In this document: in pieces, positions 1-6,381 of the stretch | Position numbering within the stretch: the stretch's first letter is position 1 | Layout: each line of letters opens with the position of its first letter | Origin: Desulfocapsa sp. | GTDB lineage: Bacteria; Desulfobacterota; Desulfobulbia; Desulfobulbales; Desulfocapsaceae | Direction: 5' to 3' | Assembly (NCBI GenBank): GCA_029934915.1 | Contig: JAOZLI010000020.1 | Span: forward strand, 1-18,562 | Length of the DNA stretch: 18,562 nucleotides | Translations under genes and position numbers: made by a program | The notes under the pieces: model-generated | The model's input: the letters and a program-made list of their open reading frames with translations, nothing else | Databases searched by the model: none | What the model was told of the DNA's origin: nothing

Positions 1-641
1 CAGCCCATATTTCCAGCAACGGGCTCTACAATAACACAAGCGATGGAATCACTTTTTTCCCGCAGGGTTTTCTCCAACACCTCTTCATCATTGTAAGGAA
101 TTGAGATTGTATTCTTGACAACATCCTCAGGGACACCAGGACTGCCGGGGATGCCGAGCGTAATGACTCCAGACCCGGCTTTAATAAGAAAAGAATCCGC
201 ATGTCCGTGGTAACAGCCATCAAATTTAACGATTATGTCCTTTCCGGTATATCCCCGGGCAAGACGTACCGCGCTCATGGTAGCCTCAGTACCCGAGTTC
301 ACAAAACGTACCTTCTCAATAGAAGGGACCGCTTCCACAACCATGGAGGCGAGGGCCATTTCTTTAGTTGTCGGCGCCCCAAAAGATGTGGAATCGTCAG
401 CAGCTTCCTTTACAGCCTCAATGATTTCGTCATTTGCATGTCCATGGATCATCGGCCCCCAGGAACAAACAAAATCAATATATTCATTGCCATCTATATC
501 GTAGAGTTTTGAACCTTTAGCCTTTTGGATAAATATCGGATCACAGCCAACTGAGCGGCATGCCCTGACAGGACTATTCACGCCTCCGGGGATAACTTCC
601 TTGGCCTTTTCAAACATCTTACTTGAAATCGTTGTATTCAT
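1..641 (-). CDS. hemL: Glutamate-1-semialdehyde 2,1-aminomutase, 5' half (runs off the window)
   Basis: This is the first 213 codons of a PLP enzyme that converts glutamate-1-semialdehyde to 5-aminolevulinate, the committed step of C5-pathway tetrapyrrole synthesis in the cytoplasm. The start is the ATG at 641-639, preceded on the minus strand by GGAG five bases upstream. The N-terminus carries the family signature [11 protein letters not shown], followed by [31 protein letters not shown] and the CYHGHAD stretch of class III aminotransferases. About half of the usual length of roughly 430 residues is present; the PLP-binding lysine lies beyond the window edge. The gene is divergent from trxA across a 333-base gap. 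Identity is firm because HemL is distinguished from other class III aminotransferases by the N-terminal [10 protein letters not shown] motif. Haem and sirohaem demand fits an anaerobe with cytochromes or sulfite reductase, but that link is inference. Confidence 0.95.
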   Translation of the reverse strand, partial: MNTTISSKMFEKAKEVIPGGVNSPVRACRSVGCDPIFIQKAKGSKLYDIDGNEYIDFVCSWGPMIHGHANDEIIEAVKEAADDSTSFGAPTTKEMALASMVVEAVPSIEKVRFVNSGTEATMSAVRLARGYTGKDIIVKFDGCYHGHADSFLIKAGSGVITLGIPGSPGVPEDVVKNTISIPYNDEEVLEKTLREKSDSIACVIVEPVAGNMG

Positions 642-702
642 TTTGGCTCCATTTTCTTTGGGAAAAGTGTTCTTTTATCTGGTCGCTACAAAGAAAAGCA
701 CC

Positions 703-725
703 TGTCTCAAAAGTGCCTTGAGACA
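703..725. promoter_or_regulatory. Perfect 8-bp inverted repeat in the hemL leader region
   Basis: TGTCTCAA (703-710) and TTGAGACA (718-725) are exact inverted complements around a 7-base spacer. It lies 62 bases upstream of the hemL start, so it is either a hairpin in the hemL leader RNA or a repressor-type operator. There is no T run after it in either direction, which argues against a terminator. Confidence 0.4.
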
Positions 726-821
726 TTAGATATTTCGTAGTAGCCTTCAATTTTTAAAAAAGAATATAGCACGAGTTATAAAAAAGTGTCAAACAGCTTC
801 CTTCCCTTGACCTTTTCACAA

Positions 822-873
822 TGGTACACATTGTATTGGCCTGTACTCTTATGTGTACCAGAATGGTGCACAT
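822..873. promoter_or_regulatory. Operator-like cluster: three copies of TGGTRCACAT upstream of trxA
   Basis: TGGTACACAT (822-831), its exact reverse complement ATGTGTACCA (851-860) and TGGTGCACAT (864-873, one change) form a half-site plus a near-perfect palindrome of two 10-bp arms around GAA (861-863). The two same-orientation copies are 42 bp apart, close to four helical turns. This is typical geometry for a dimeric regulator binding a main operator and an auxiliary half-site. The palindrome ends eight bases before the best trxA -35 candidate. The regulator is not identifiable from the sequence. Confidence 0.5.
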
Positions 874-880
874 ATTTTCC

Positions 881-909
881 TTGTCATGAAAAACTGCAAG
901 GGGTACATT
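881..909 (+). promoter_or_regulatory. Candidate sigma-70 promoter for trxA
   Basis: TTGTCA (881-886) and TACATT (904-909) are separated by 17 bases, matching the -35 and -10 consensus at 5/6 and 4/6. Transcription would begin near 916 and give a leader of about 60 bases. A weaker alternative is TTGACC (807-812) with TTGTAT (831-836). Confidence 0.35.
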
Positions 910-910
910 A

Positions 911-925
911 TTATAATTATTATTA
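911..925. promoter_or_regulatory. PerR-like box near the trxA transcription start
   Basis: TTATAATTATTATTA matches the 15-base Bacillus-type PerR consensus TTATAATNATTATAA at all defined positions but one. It would overlap the predicted trxA transcription start, a repressing position. The surrounding DNA is very AT-rich, so a chance match is quite possible. Confidence 0.25.
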
Positions 926-974
926 AGTTTTTGCTCTTTTAGATTCTTAAAAAAAGAAAACATGGAGAAAATCA

Positions 975-1298
975 ATGAGCGACAAAGTAAAAGAAGTAAG
1001 CGATGCTGATTTCGAGTCTATAATTGCCTCAGACACCCCTTGCCTTGTGGACTTTTGGGCCCCTTGGTGTGGCCCCTGCAAAGCTATCGGCCCTGTTGTT
1101 GAGGCCCTGGCCGACGAATATGATGGGAAAGCAACCATCGTTAAAATGAATGTGGACGACAACCCGACCACTCCCGGACAATTTGGTATCCGTGCGATTC
1201 CCACCCTTATCCTTTTTAAGAGCGGAGAGAAAGTTGATCAGGTTACAGGTGCAGTTGGCAAGGCTCAGCTAATTGAGCTTATAGAAAAAGCGCTATAA
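975..1298 (+). CDS. trxA: Thioredoxin
   Basis: This 107-residue protein is a classical cytosolic thioredoxin that reduces protein disulfides using electrons from thioredoxin reductase. The redox centre WCGPC is at residues 31-35 (C32, C35), and the cis-proline loop is IPT at 75-77. Length and motif spacing are those of E. coli TrxA. There is one extra cysteine, C23, upstream of the active site. The ATG is supported by GGAG at 964-967, seven bases upstream. The gene is followed by an intrinsic terminator and then trxB, so the pair is adjacent but probably not always co-transcribed. Upstream lie a repeated operator-like motif and a PerR-like box, suggesting regulated expression, although the regulator is unknown. 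Confidence 0.97.
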   Translation: MSDKVKEVSDADFESIIASDTPCLVDFWAPWCGPCKAIGPVVEALADEYDGKATIVKMNVDDNPTTPGQFGIRAIPTLILFKSGEKVDQVTGAVGKAQLIELIEKAL

Positions 1299-1319
1299 AC
1301 AACCTGCCATTATTTTAAT

Positions 1320-1355
1320 CAGGCTGTTTACATTCTATATGAACGGCCTGTTTTT
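1320..1355 (+). terminator. Rho-independent terminator after trxA
   Basis: CAGGCTGTT (1320-1328) pairs with AACGGCCTG (1342-1350), nine pairs including one G-U, around a 13-base loop and directly followed by five T (1351-1355). It starts 21 bases after the trxA stop and ends 26 bases before trxB. Confidence 0.8.
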
Positions 1356-1381
1356 GATCATTCCACTGTTGGTACTATTCC

Positions 1382-2311
1382 ATGGCAACGACTCATCATA
1401 AATTGATTATTCTTGGTGGCGGCCCCGCCGGACTCACTGCCGGTTTATATGCTGCACGCGCCAGAATGGACCACCTGCTTATAGAAAAAGGTGCGGAAGG
1501 CGGGCAAGTCCTGCTCACCGATTGGGTGGATAACTATCCCGGTTTCCCGGAAGGTATTTCAGGTTTTGATCTAGCGGAGAAGATGCTGGCTCATGCTAAA
1601 CGATTTGAGCTGAATTCCATGTTTGCTAATGTGCTTTCCATGAATATCAGCCAAAAGCCCATACAACTTGAGCTTGAGGATGGAAACAGCCTCACCTGTG
1701 ACAGCCTCATTATCTGTACCGGTGCTCATCCTCGTCCATTAGATATTCCTGGTGAAAAAGAACTCACAGGAAAAGGGGTTTCCTATTGCGCAACCTGTGA
1801 TGCTCCTTTTTATCGCAATCAGCATGTAGCCGTGGTAGGTGGTGGTAACACCGCAGTTCAGGAAGCCTCCCACCTCACTAAGTTTGCCGACAAAGTAACA
1901 CTTATTCATCGTCGAGATGAGTTACGAGCCACAAAAATTCTTCAGGAAAAGGCCTTTGCTAATTCAAAAATTGAGTTTATCTGGGATAGCACTGTCACAG
2001 CCATCAACGGACAGGATGGTGTTGAAGAACTAGAGCTGCTCAACAAAAATGGTGACACATCCACACTTCAGGTGGATGGAATCTTTGTTCTCGTTGGCGT
2101 ACTCCCAAACAATGAAATGTTACCTCTGACTGAACTCAAAGCAGACACAGGTGGATTTATCCCCACAGACATTGAGACCAGAACTGCAGTGGACGGGGTG
2201 ATGGCTGCAGGAGACATCCGCAGCAAAGAAGTTCGCCAGATAATCAATGCCGCTGGTGAAGGTGCAACGGCAGTACTCGCCGCAGAAAATTATCTTACAA
2301 ATCTTAACTGA
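1382..2311 (+). CDS. trxB: Thioredoxin reductase (NADPH type)
   Basis: This 309-residue flavoprotein passes electrons from a nicotinamide to thioredoxin, the adjacent gene product. The FAD-binding GGGPAG is at residues 12-17, and the redox-active CATC is at 136-139 in the low-molecular-weight TrxR position. The pyridine nucleotide site has GGGNTA at 153-158, with HRRDELRA at 176-183. The HRRxxxRA pattern is the one associated with NADPH-dependent enzymes. The C-terminal FAD motif is seen as AAGDIR. No clear Shine-Dalgarno sequence precedes the ATG, and no alternative in-frame start lies just upstream, so the start is reasonable but not proven. The gene sits downstream of a terminator; either some transcripts read through or an unseen promoter lies between 1299 and 1381. 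bamD begins 15 bases after its stop. Confidence 0.95.
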   Translation: MATTHHKLIILGGGPAGLTAGLYAARARMDHLLIEKGAEGGQVLLTDWVDNYPGFPEGISGFDLAEKMLAHAKRFELNSMFANVLSMNISQKPIQLELEDGNSLTCDSLIICTGAHPRPLDIPGEKELTGKGVSYCATCDAPFYRNQHVAVVGGGNTAVQEASHLTKFADKVTLIHRRDELRATKILQEKAFANSKIEFIWDSTVTAINGQDGVEELELLNKNGDTSTLQVDGIFVLVGVLPNNEMLPLTELKADTGGFIPTDIETRTAVDGVMAAGDIRSKEVRQIINAAGEGATAVLAAENYLTNLN

Positions 2312-2325
2312 ATCAATTTATCATT

Positions 2326-3111
2326 ATGAGCTTTCGTTCTTATCCTCTTGCCACCATCATTGTGGTTCTGACCATATTTTTTTCTTTAAGCAGTTGTGCC
2401 ACATGGAAATCACTATGGGGTGATGACGAAGATGACTCCAGTAATAGTCAGCTTTCTGCCACAACACTGGCTGCCAAGGGTATTGATGAATTTTCTGTGG
2501 GAAAATACCACAAGGCACTGAAGTATTTTGAGGAAATTCTGGACTATTATCCTTTCAGCCCCGAAGCAACACTTGCGCAACTAAAAGGTGCTGACAGTAA
2601 TTACTACATGGAGAATTATGAGGAAGCACTCATGCTCTACCATGAGTTTGAAGAACGCCACCCCACTAACGAGGCCATTCCCTACATTATGTATCAGATT
2701 GCCATGTGTTACTATCAGGGGGTAGATCGTATTGATCGTGATACCAGTGGTGCGGAAAATGCGATCAAAGAATTTTCAAAACTCCTGCGAGCTTTTCCTT
2801 ATTCACCCTACACTGGAGAAGCCAAAGGAAGAATCAGAGCCGCAAATGAGTTTCTTGTAAATCACGAATATTTTGTGGTTGAGTTTTATCTGCGAACTGA
2901 AAAATATGAAGAGGCGATTACTCGCCTCACCTATCTTATCAACACCTATCCAGACGCGACTATCACTCCAAAAGCCAGGACATTACTCAAACGTCTGGAA
3001 GCAGGAGACCCACCGAGCTTCAACCTTTCTGCCTGGTTCCAGGATACCCTTTTACCTGACTGGACTCTTTTTTCCTCTGAGAGTGAGCCCAATCAGACAA
3101 CAGAACAATAA
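2326..3111 (+). CDS. bamD: Outer-membrane assembly lipoprotein BamD (ComL family)
   Basis: The 261-residue product begins with a lipoprotein signal: a hydrophobic stretch (about residues 8-20) and lipobox LSSC (21-24), making C24 the predicted acylated residue. An acidic linker (DDEDDSS) follows, then tetratricopeptide-type repeats from about residue 47 onward, for example AKGIDEFSVGKYHKALKYF and the later YLRTEKYEEAITRLTYLI. BamD is the essential lipoprotein partner of BamA in beta-barrel insertion, on the periplasmic face of the outer membrane. The length is close to the usual 240-260 residues. It lies 14 bases after trxB and probably shares its transcript. There is no strong ribosome site. 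It converges on the NosL-like gene with only 11 bases between stops and no obvious terminator. A generic TPR lipoprotein such as CpoB is less likely, because the repeat spacing and the FPYSPYTGEAKGRI region fit BamD. Confidence 0.88.
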   Translation: MSFRSYPLATIIVVLTIFFSLSSCATWKSLWGDDEDDSSNSQLSATTLAAKGIDEFSVGKYHKALKYFEEILDYYPFSPEATLAQLKGADSNYYMENYEEALMLYHEFEERHPTNEAIPYIMYQIAMCYYQGVDRIDRDTSGAENAIKEFSKLLRAFPYSPYTGEAKGRIRAANEFLVNHEYFVVEFYLRTEKYEEAITRLTYLINTYPDATITPKARTLLKRLEAGDPPSFNLSAWFQDTLLPDWTLFSSESEPNQTTEQ

Positions 3112-3122
3112 TCGTATTTCGA

Positions 3123-4127
3123 TTAATTACTCACCATCGCTGGAGTAAGCTCTGAAAAGGAGACGATTCTACCACCGTTACTCTCCACAAAGACCTGAGC
3201 ATCTTTCTTGATTTTAAAAGGAAGTGCCTCCATCCCCATGGGGCCGTGAACTTTTGAACCAACAACATAGTAGGGACCAAAGGCTGATTCGTACATTCCA
3301 CCTGGAAAAAGAGTGATCCATGCCATTTTAGTCATTACCGGTTTCTTCATGTATCTTGTGGGCTCAGCATTGAAATGAACAAAACAGCTAGTTGAGCAGA
3401 AATGCAGTGTTTCTCCACTCTTGGTCCAAATTTGAGCATTATGTTTCGGATATCTTGCTGGATACATACCACAAACAACACAGCTATCTTTCTCCGTCGG
3501 ATCCTTAATTTTTCCGGTTTTCTTCCGTTTTTTATCAATCATCATTCTGGACTTGGGTAACTCCAGAGTGGCAGCATTGAGGGCACCATTAAAGTCGCTG
3601 ATCTTCCCGCCATAATCGGCCACAAACTTCTCAGCCGCCTGTTTATCCGCAAAGGCTATCTTTGAGTTCATGGTCATGGTTCCTTTGGCTGAAGACCCAA
3701 TGACGTAAACAGCCTTCTCGACAGGAATTATCGTATCCGGATCAAGGTAGACAGCCACCTGAGCAGCAGTTGGTTGAGTTCCGGAATTGACCGCCTTGTC
3801 GGCCATACAGCGGATAGAACATGTTGTAAAATCCCCTTCGGGATGCGTAAAAGAGTGCCTGGTTCGAGCCCACATATTAATCATCATGCCACAGTTAGGA
3901 CATCGTTTGGTTTTACTGTACATCTTGGGCTTCATCATCGGATGTTCAACAGCAGGCCTTTTTGGGTCTCCCTGCATCATCATATGACTGCCCCCCCCCC
4001 TTTTCTTGCCATTCTGTTCCATGGCTGAGGTGACACTCACACTTAGACATGTTAGAAAAATAATGACCACAACAGTGCTCAGCAGTCCACTTCCAATACC
4101 ATTTTTTGTATCCCTTCGACTATGCAT
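3123..4127 (-). CDS. Exported protein with two tandem NosL domains
   Basis: This predicted secreted or membrane-anchored protein has an N-terminal hydrophobic segment with a likely signal-peptidase site near VTSA (about residue 35 from the ATG at 4127). Two homologous halves follow, each with a CxxCGM motif and a second cysteine pair: CPNCGMM with CSIRC, then CVVCGM with CSTSC. Each half also has a GTMTM- or GPMGMEA-type methionine-rich strand and a conserved segment ending in YGG or NGG. NosL proteins bind Cu(I) and help metallate nitrous-oxide reductase. No nosZ, nosD, nosF or nosY is nearby, so a general copper- or metal-binding role is more likely here. I chose ATG 4127 because GGGGA lies five bases upstream; GTG 4139 and ATG 4130 are in-frame alternatives. 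The coding strand has ten consecutive G just after the signal peptide. The gene is convergent with bamD and downstream of regA. Confidence 0.8.
   Translation of the reverse strand: MHSRRDTKNGIGSGLLSTVVVIIFLTCLSVSVTSAMEQNGKKRGGGSHMMMQGDPKRPAVEHPMMKPKMYSKTKRCPNCGMMINMWARTRHSFTHPEGDFTTCSIRCMADKAVNSGTQPTAAQVAVYLDPDTIIPVEKAVYVIGSSAKGTMTMNSKIAFADKQAAEKFVADYGGKISDFNGALNAATLELPKSRMMIDKKRKKTGKIKDPTEKDSCVVCGMYPARYPKHNAQIWTKSGETLHFCSTSCFVHFNAEPTRYMKKPVMTKMAWITLFPGGMYESAFGPYYVVGSKVHGPMGMEALPFKIKKDAQVFVESNGGRIVSFSELTPAMVSN
3991..4000. repeat. Homopolymer tract, ten C on plus (ten G in the coding strand of the NosL-like gene)
   Basis: The run covers the end of an Arg codon, two Gly codons and part of a third, between the signal peptide and the first NosL domain. 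Losing one G brings a TGA within about seven codons; gaining one brings a TGA after about 19 codons. At this length the tract is prone to slipped-strand mispairing, as known for phase-variable genes. Confidence 0.85.
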
Positions 4128-4146
4128 CATCTTCCCCACATAAAAA

Positions 4147-4169
4147 TATTAAAGGTACCTTGAAAAATT
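4147..4169 (-). promoter_or_regulatory. Shared 23-bp element upstream of the NosL-like gene (copy 1)
   Basis: Read on the minus strand it contains TCAAGGTACC flanked by AATTTT and TTTAATA. Twenty of 23 positions match a second copy at 9603-9625, which is also just upstream of a minus-strand gene. Its core AAGGTACCTT (4152-4161) is a perfect palindrome, and the trailing TTTAATATT could act as a -10 region. Confidence 0.35.
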
Positions 4170-4261
4170 GAACGAAACAGTAATTTTGCAAAGCAGCCTT
4201 ACGTTTGTGTCCAGAATTTCCTCAAACCCGTTACGACAAAGGTGAATACCACCTTATCCTA

Positions 4262-4792
4262 TCATTTCGGCGCATACTTATAGAGTTTTCGCTGCAGTGT
4301 TCTTCTGTGAATGCCCAGTTTTTTTGCAGCACAGCTGATATTATCATCGCAATCCGTCAAAACCCTTTGAATATGCTCCCATTCTACTCTGGCCAAAGAT
4401 GGTGGTAGAAGTTCTTCCTGCGAAAAGTCTGGTTCCCGGTCTGTATCGTCACCAAATGCTATGATAATTTCATCAACATCCGCCGGCTTGGCAAGATAGG
4501 AAACAGCACCCAACTTAATTGCCTCTGTTGCAGTGGCAATGGAGCCATAACCGGTCAGTACCACAATGCTCAACTCCGGTACTCTTTTCAAAGCATCTTT
4601 AAGAAGCTGCAAACCGCTTTTCCCTGGCATTTTCAGATCAAACACTGCCAGGAGTGGTTGATGCTCCTCAATAACGTCCATGGCTTCGTCATAACTAGAG
4701 GCTATATAGGTGGCATACCCTCTGCGAATAAATGCACGGTTCATACGATCCAGAAAAAACTGTTCATCATCCACCAGTAGAATCTTTTCCAT
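4262..4792 (-). CDS. regA: RegA/PrrA/ActR-type redox response regulator
   Basis: This 176-residue regulator has a receiver domain (residues 1-115) with acidic pocket D8-D9, phospho-acceptor D52 in FDLKMPG, T80 and K102. A short linker leads to a Fis-type helix-turn-helix (about 150-176). The recognition helix HRRTLQRKL with terminal YAPK is the hallmark of RegA/PrrA/ActR regulators, which control respiration, carbon and nitrogen fixation and photosynthesis in response to redox state. The ATG is preceded by GGAG six bases upstream. It lies 35 bases downstream of its cognate kinase gene in the same operon. It is slightly shorter than the roughly 184 residues typical of alphaproteobacterial RegA. 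Downstream, AAGGTG/CACCTT (4239-4244/4250-4255) could form a weak hairpin, with no good T run. The family assignment is strong; the target genes here are unknown. Confidence 0.88.
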   Translation of the reverse strand: MEKILLVDDEQFFLDRMNRAFIRRGYATYIASSYDEAMDVIEEHQPLLAVFDLKMPGKSGLQLLKDALKRVPELSIVVLTGYGSIATATEAIKLGAVSYLAKPADVDEIIIAFGDDTDREPDFSQEELLPPSLARVEWEHIQRVLTDCDDNISCAAKKLGIHRRTLQRKLYKYAPK

Positions 4793-4827
4793 TTACTTCT
4801 CCATTAGGCGCTGAAGGCAGTTACCAT

Positions 4828-6171
4828 TTATGCTTCATAAGCCAGCATATCACATGGCAAGGCCATAACTACAGTGGTTCCCTGTCCCGGTTCAGATACA
4901 ATTTCCAGACTCCCATGAAACTGCTCAGCCAGAGTTTTAGCAAGAAAAAGCCCCAAGCCCAGGCCAGACTCTTTTGTGGTAAAGAATGGAGTGATCACAA
5001 GTTCTTTGTCTCCCTCCTCGATTCCCAAGCCATGATCAACGATTTTAATACCTAAAGTGTCTCCCGTGATAAACCATTTCATGACCACCTCGGAATGATC
5101 ATCTGACGCTTCAAGCCCATTGATTAAAAGCCCCTTTACAGTTCGACACACCGAACGTAAAGGAACACGAATCGTACCGATTTGCGGAGCGATATCAACT
5201 TGAACACGACGACGTTGCCCATCACTCAGTTCCTGAAGAATCTGGGAAACGACATCTTTTACTGAGTATCGTTGAATATCTTCTCCCAGGTGCTCTCCTG
5301 CACCTGCGGCCATTTGATACAGTATTTCTTTACAATCAGTAATCTGTTTTCTGATCAGCCGGGCATCCTCAAGAAGCTCGGCACTGCTGCCCTGTTCCTT
5401 GAGAGTATGGATCATCTCATTGGAGACCACCGCTACGGTACTCAGAGGCGTGGATAGTTCATGGGCAGCTCCTGCCGCCAAAGTGGTAAGCGAAGAAAGT
5501 TTTTCATTACGAGCCTCTTCTTTTTCGAGATCCTGCAGTATCGTACGATGTGCCGCCAGCGCTTTTTGGATTTTACTGACAAAAAAGACAATAAAAAAAG
5601 ACGTTATCACAAAGGCCACCCACATTCCCTGGAGGTGGAGTTCAAAAGATCCTGGGAGGCCACCTATGAAATGACATTCTGCCAGATCAGCTAAATGTGC
5701 GGCACCTGATAGGTCGGTAATCACAGGAGGAGGGAAGTAAAAGAGTAGTCCATAACAGAGCAGGGTCGTAATGGTCAGAATCCATGAACAGACTTCCCGA
5801 AGAATAATAGCCCCTAATACAATATGCAGTAAGTAGAGAAAAACAAAAGGATTCATGACCCCGCCAGTTACATACAGCAAAACGGTGAGAAAGATCGTAT
5901 CAAGAAGGAGCATCGCCAGGATAACCTCGTTGGAGATCACCTTATTCGCCTTCTGACGAGAATGGAGATAGAAATTGGATAGCACTTCAAAAAAAATGAT
6001 AAATGCAACTAGAAAACCGGGCACCTGGATATCCAGCAAGAGGACAACCGCAATAATAAGTATTGCCTGGCAGAGTATTTCCCCCCAACGCAGGGCAAGC
6101 AACCAGGGAATAGCCACATCGGCATTTTCTTTTTCCGGATAGAAAACAGATTTTATTTCTGAGAGTTTCAT
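4828..6171 (-). CDS. regB: RegB/PrrB-type redox sensor histidine kinase
   Basis: This membrane sensor kinase phosphorylates the adjacent RegA. Residues here are numbered from the longest reading frame (GTG at 6288). About six hydrophobic segments lie between 60 and 240. GGVMNPF (142-148) is the RegB heptapeptide linked to ubiquinone sensing. H276 lies in the H-box HELSTPLST. C319, in ITDCKEIL, aligns with the redox-active cysteine of Rhodobacter RegB. The ATPase domain has an N-box (LLINGLEAS, N390), D418 in DHGLGI, and GLGLGL (442-447). I prefer ATG 6171 because it leaves about 20 residues before the first membrane segment, as in the family. The 39-residue extension has no family likeness and its GTG touches an inverted repeat. 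However, GTG 6288 has a GGAAAG nine bases upstream and ATG 6171 has no ribosome site, so the start remains open. Confidence 0.87.
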   Translation of the reverse strand: MKLSEIKSVFYPEKENADVAIPWLLALRWGEILCQAILIIAVVLLLDIQVPGFLVAFIIFFEVLSNFYLHSRQKANKVISNEVILAMLLLDTIFLTVLLYVTGGVMNPFVFLYLLHIVLGAIILREVCSWILTITTLLCYGLLFYFPPPVITDLSGAAHLADLAECHFIGGLPGSFELHLQGMWVAFVITSFFIVFFVSKIQKALAAHRTILQDLEKEEARNEKLSSLTTLAAGAAHELSTPLSTVAVVSNEMIHTLKEQGSSAELLEDARLIRKQITDCKEILYQMAAGAGEHLGEDIQRYSVKDVVSQILQELSDGQRRRVQVDIAPQIGTIRVPLRSVCRTVKGLLINGLEASDDHSEVVMKWFITGDTLGIKIVDHGLGIEEGDKELVITPFFTTKESGLGLGLFLAKTLAEQFHGSLEIVSEPGQGTTVVMALPCDMLAYEA

Positions 6172-6274
6172 GAGCTGATATCTATTACAAAATCCAAAGG
6201 GATTCAAAACAAATCGATTAAGCTTTCCTGGAGCAGGTTTACACAACCAGGCCACCCGAGAGGCATTGCACGTG

Positions 6275-6295
6275 CGACAATATGCCACATTGTCG
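6275..6295. promoter_or_regulatory. Inverted repeat CGACAAT-N7-ATTGTCG upstream of regB
   Basis: Perfect 7-bp arms (6275-6281 and 6289-6295) lie in the divergent gap between regB and the small HTH gene, if regB starts at 6171. The left side reads GCGACA, which resembles one half of published RegA/RegR/PrrA sites, but the spacing differs from those consensus sequences. An autoregulatory site is a guess. Confidence 0.35.
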
Positions 6296-6381
6296 AACTT
6301 TCCGCTCTTTGTTATTCTTGAATGGCTCTAGTAGAGAATAGGAAAAAAAAGTGATTAAGCACCCAGGAATAAGGTTACGTT

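Noticed and set aside
201..512. Plus-strand open frames of about 90-100 codons
   Set aside because: They lie antisense to the clearly conserved hemL coding sequence and show no family likeness.
3110..3124. AATCG/CGATT hairpin between the bamD and NosL-like stops
   Set aside because: Only five pairs, AT-rich, with no T run; too weak to call a terminator.
4239..4255. AAGGTG/CACCTT hairpin after regA
   Set aside because: Six pairs but no T tract in the direction of transcription, so not listed as a terminator.
6172..6288. A 39-residue cysteine-containing N-terminal extension of RegB, with CRTC near its start
   Set aside because: It has no family counterpart and starts at a GTG inside an inverted repeat; kept only as an alternative start, not as a metal-binding domain.
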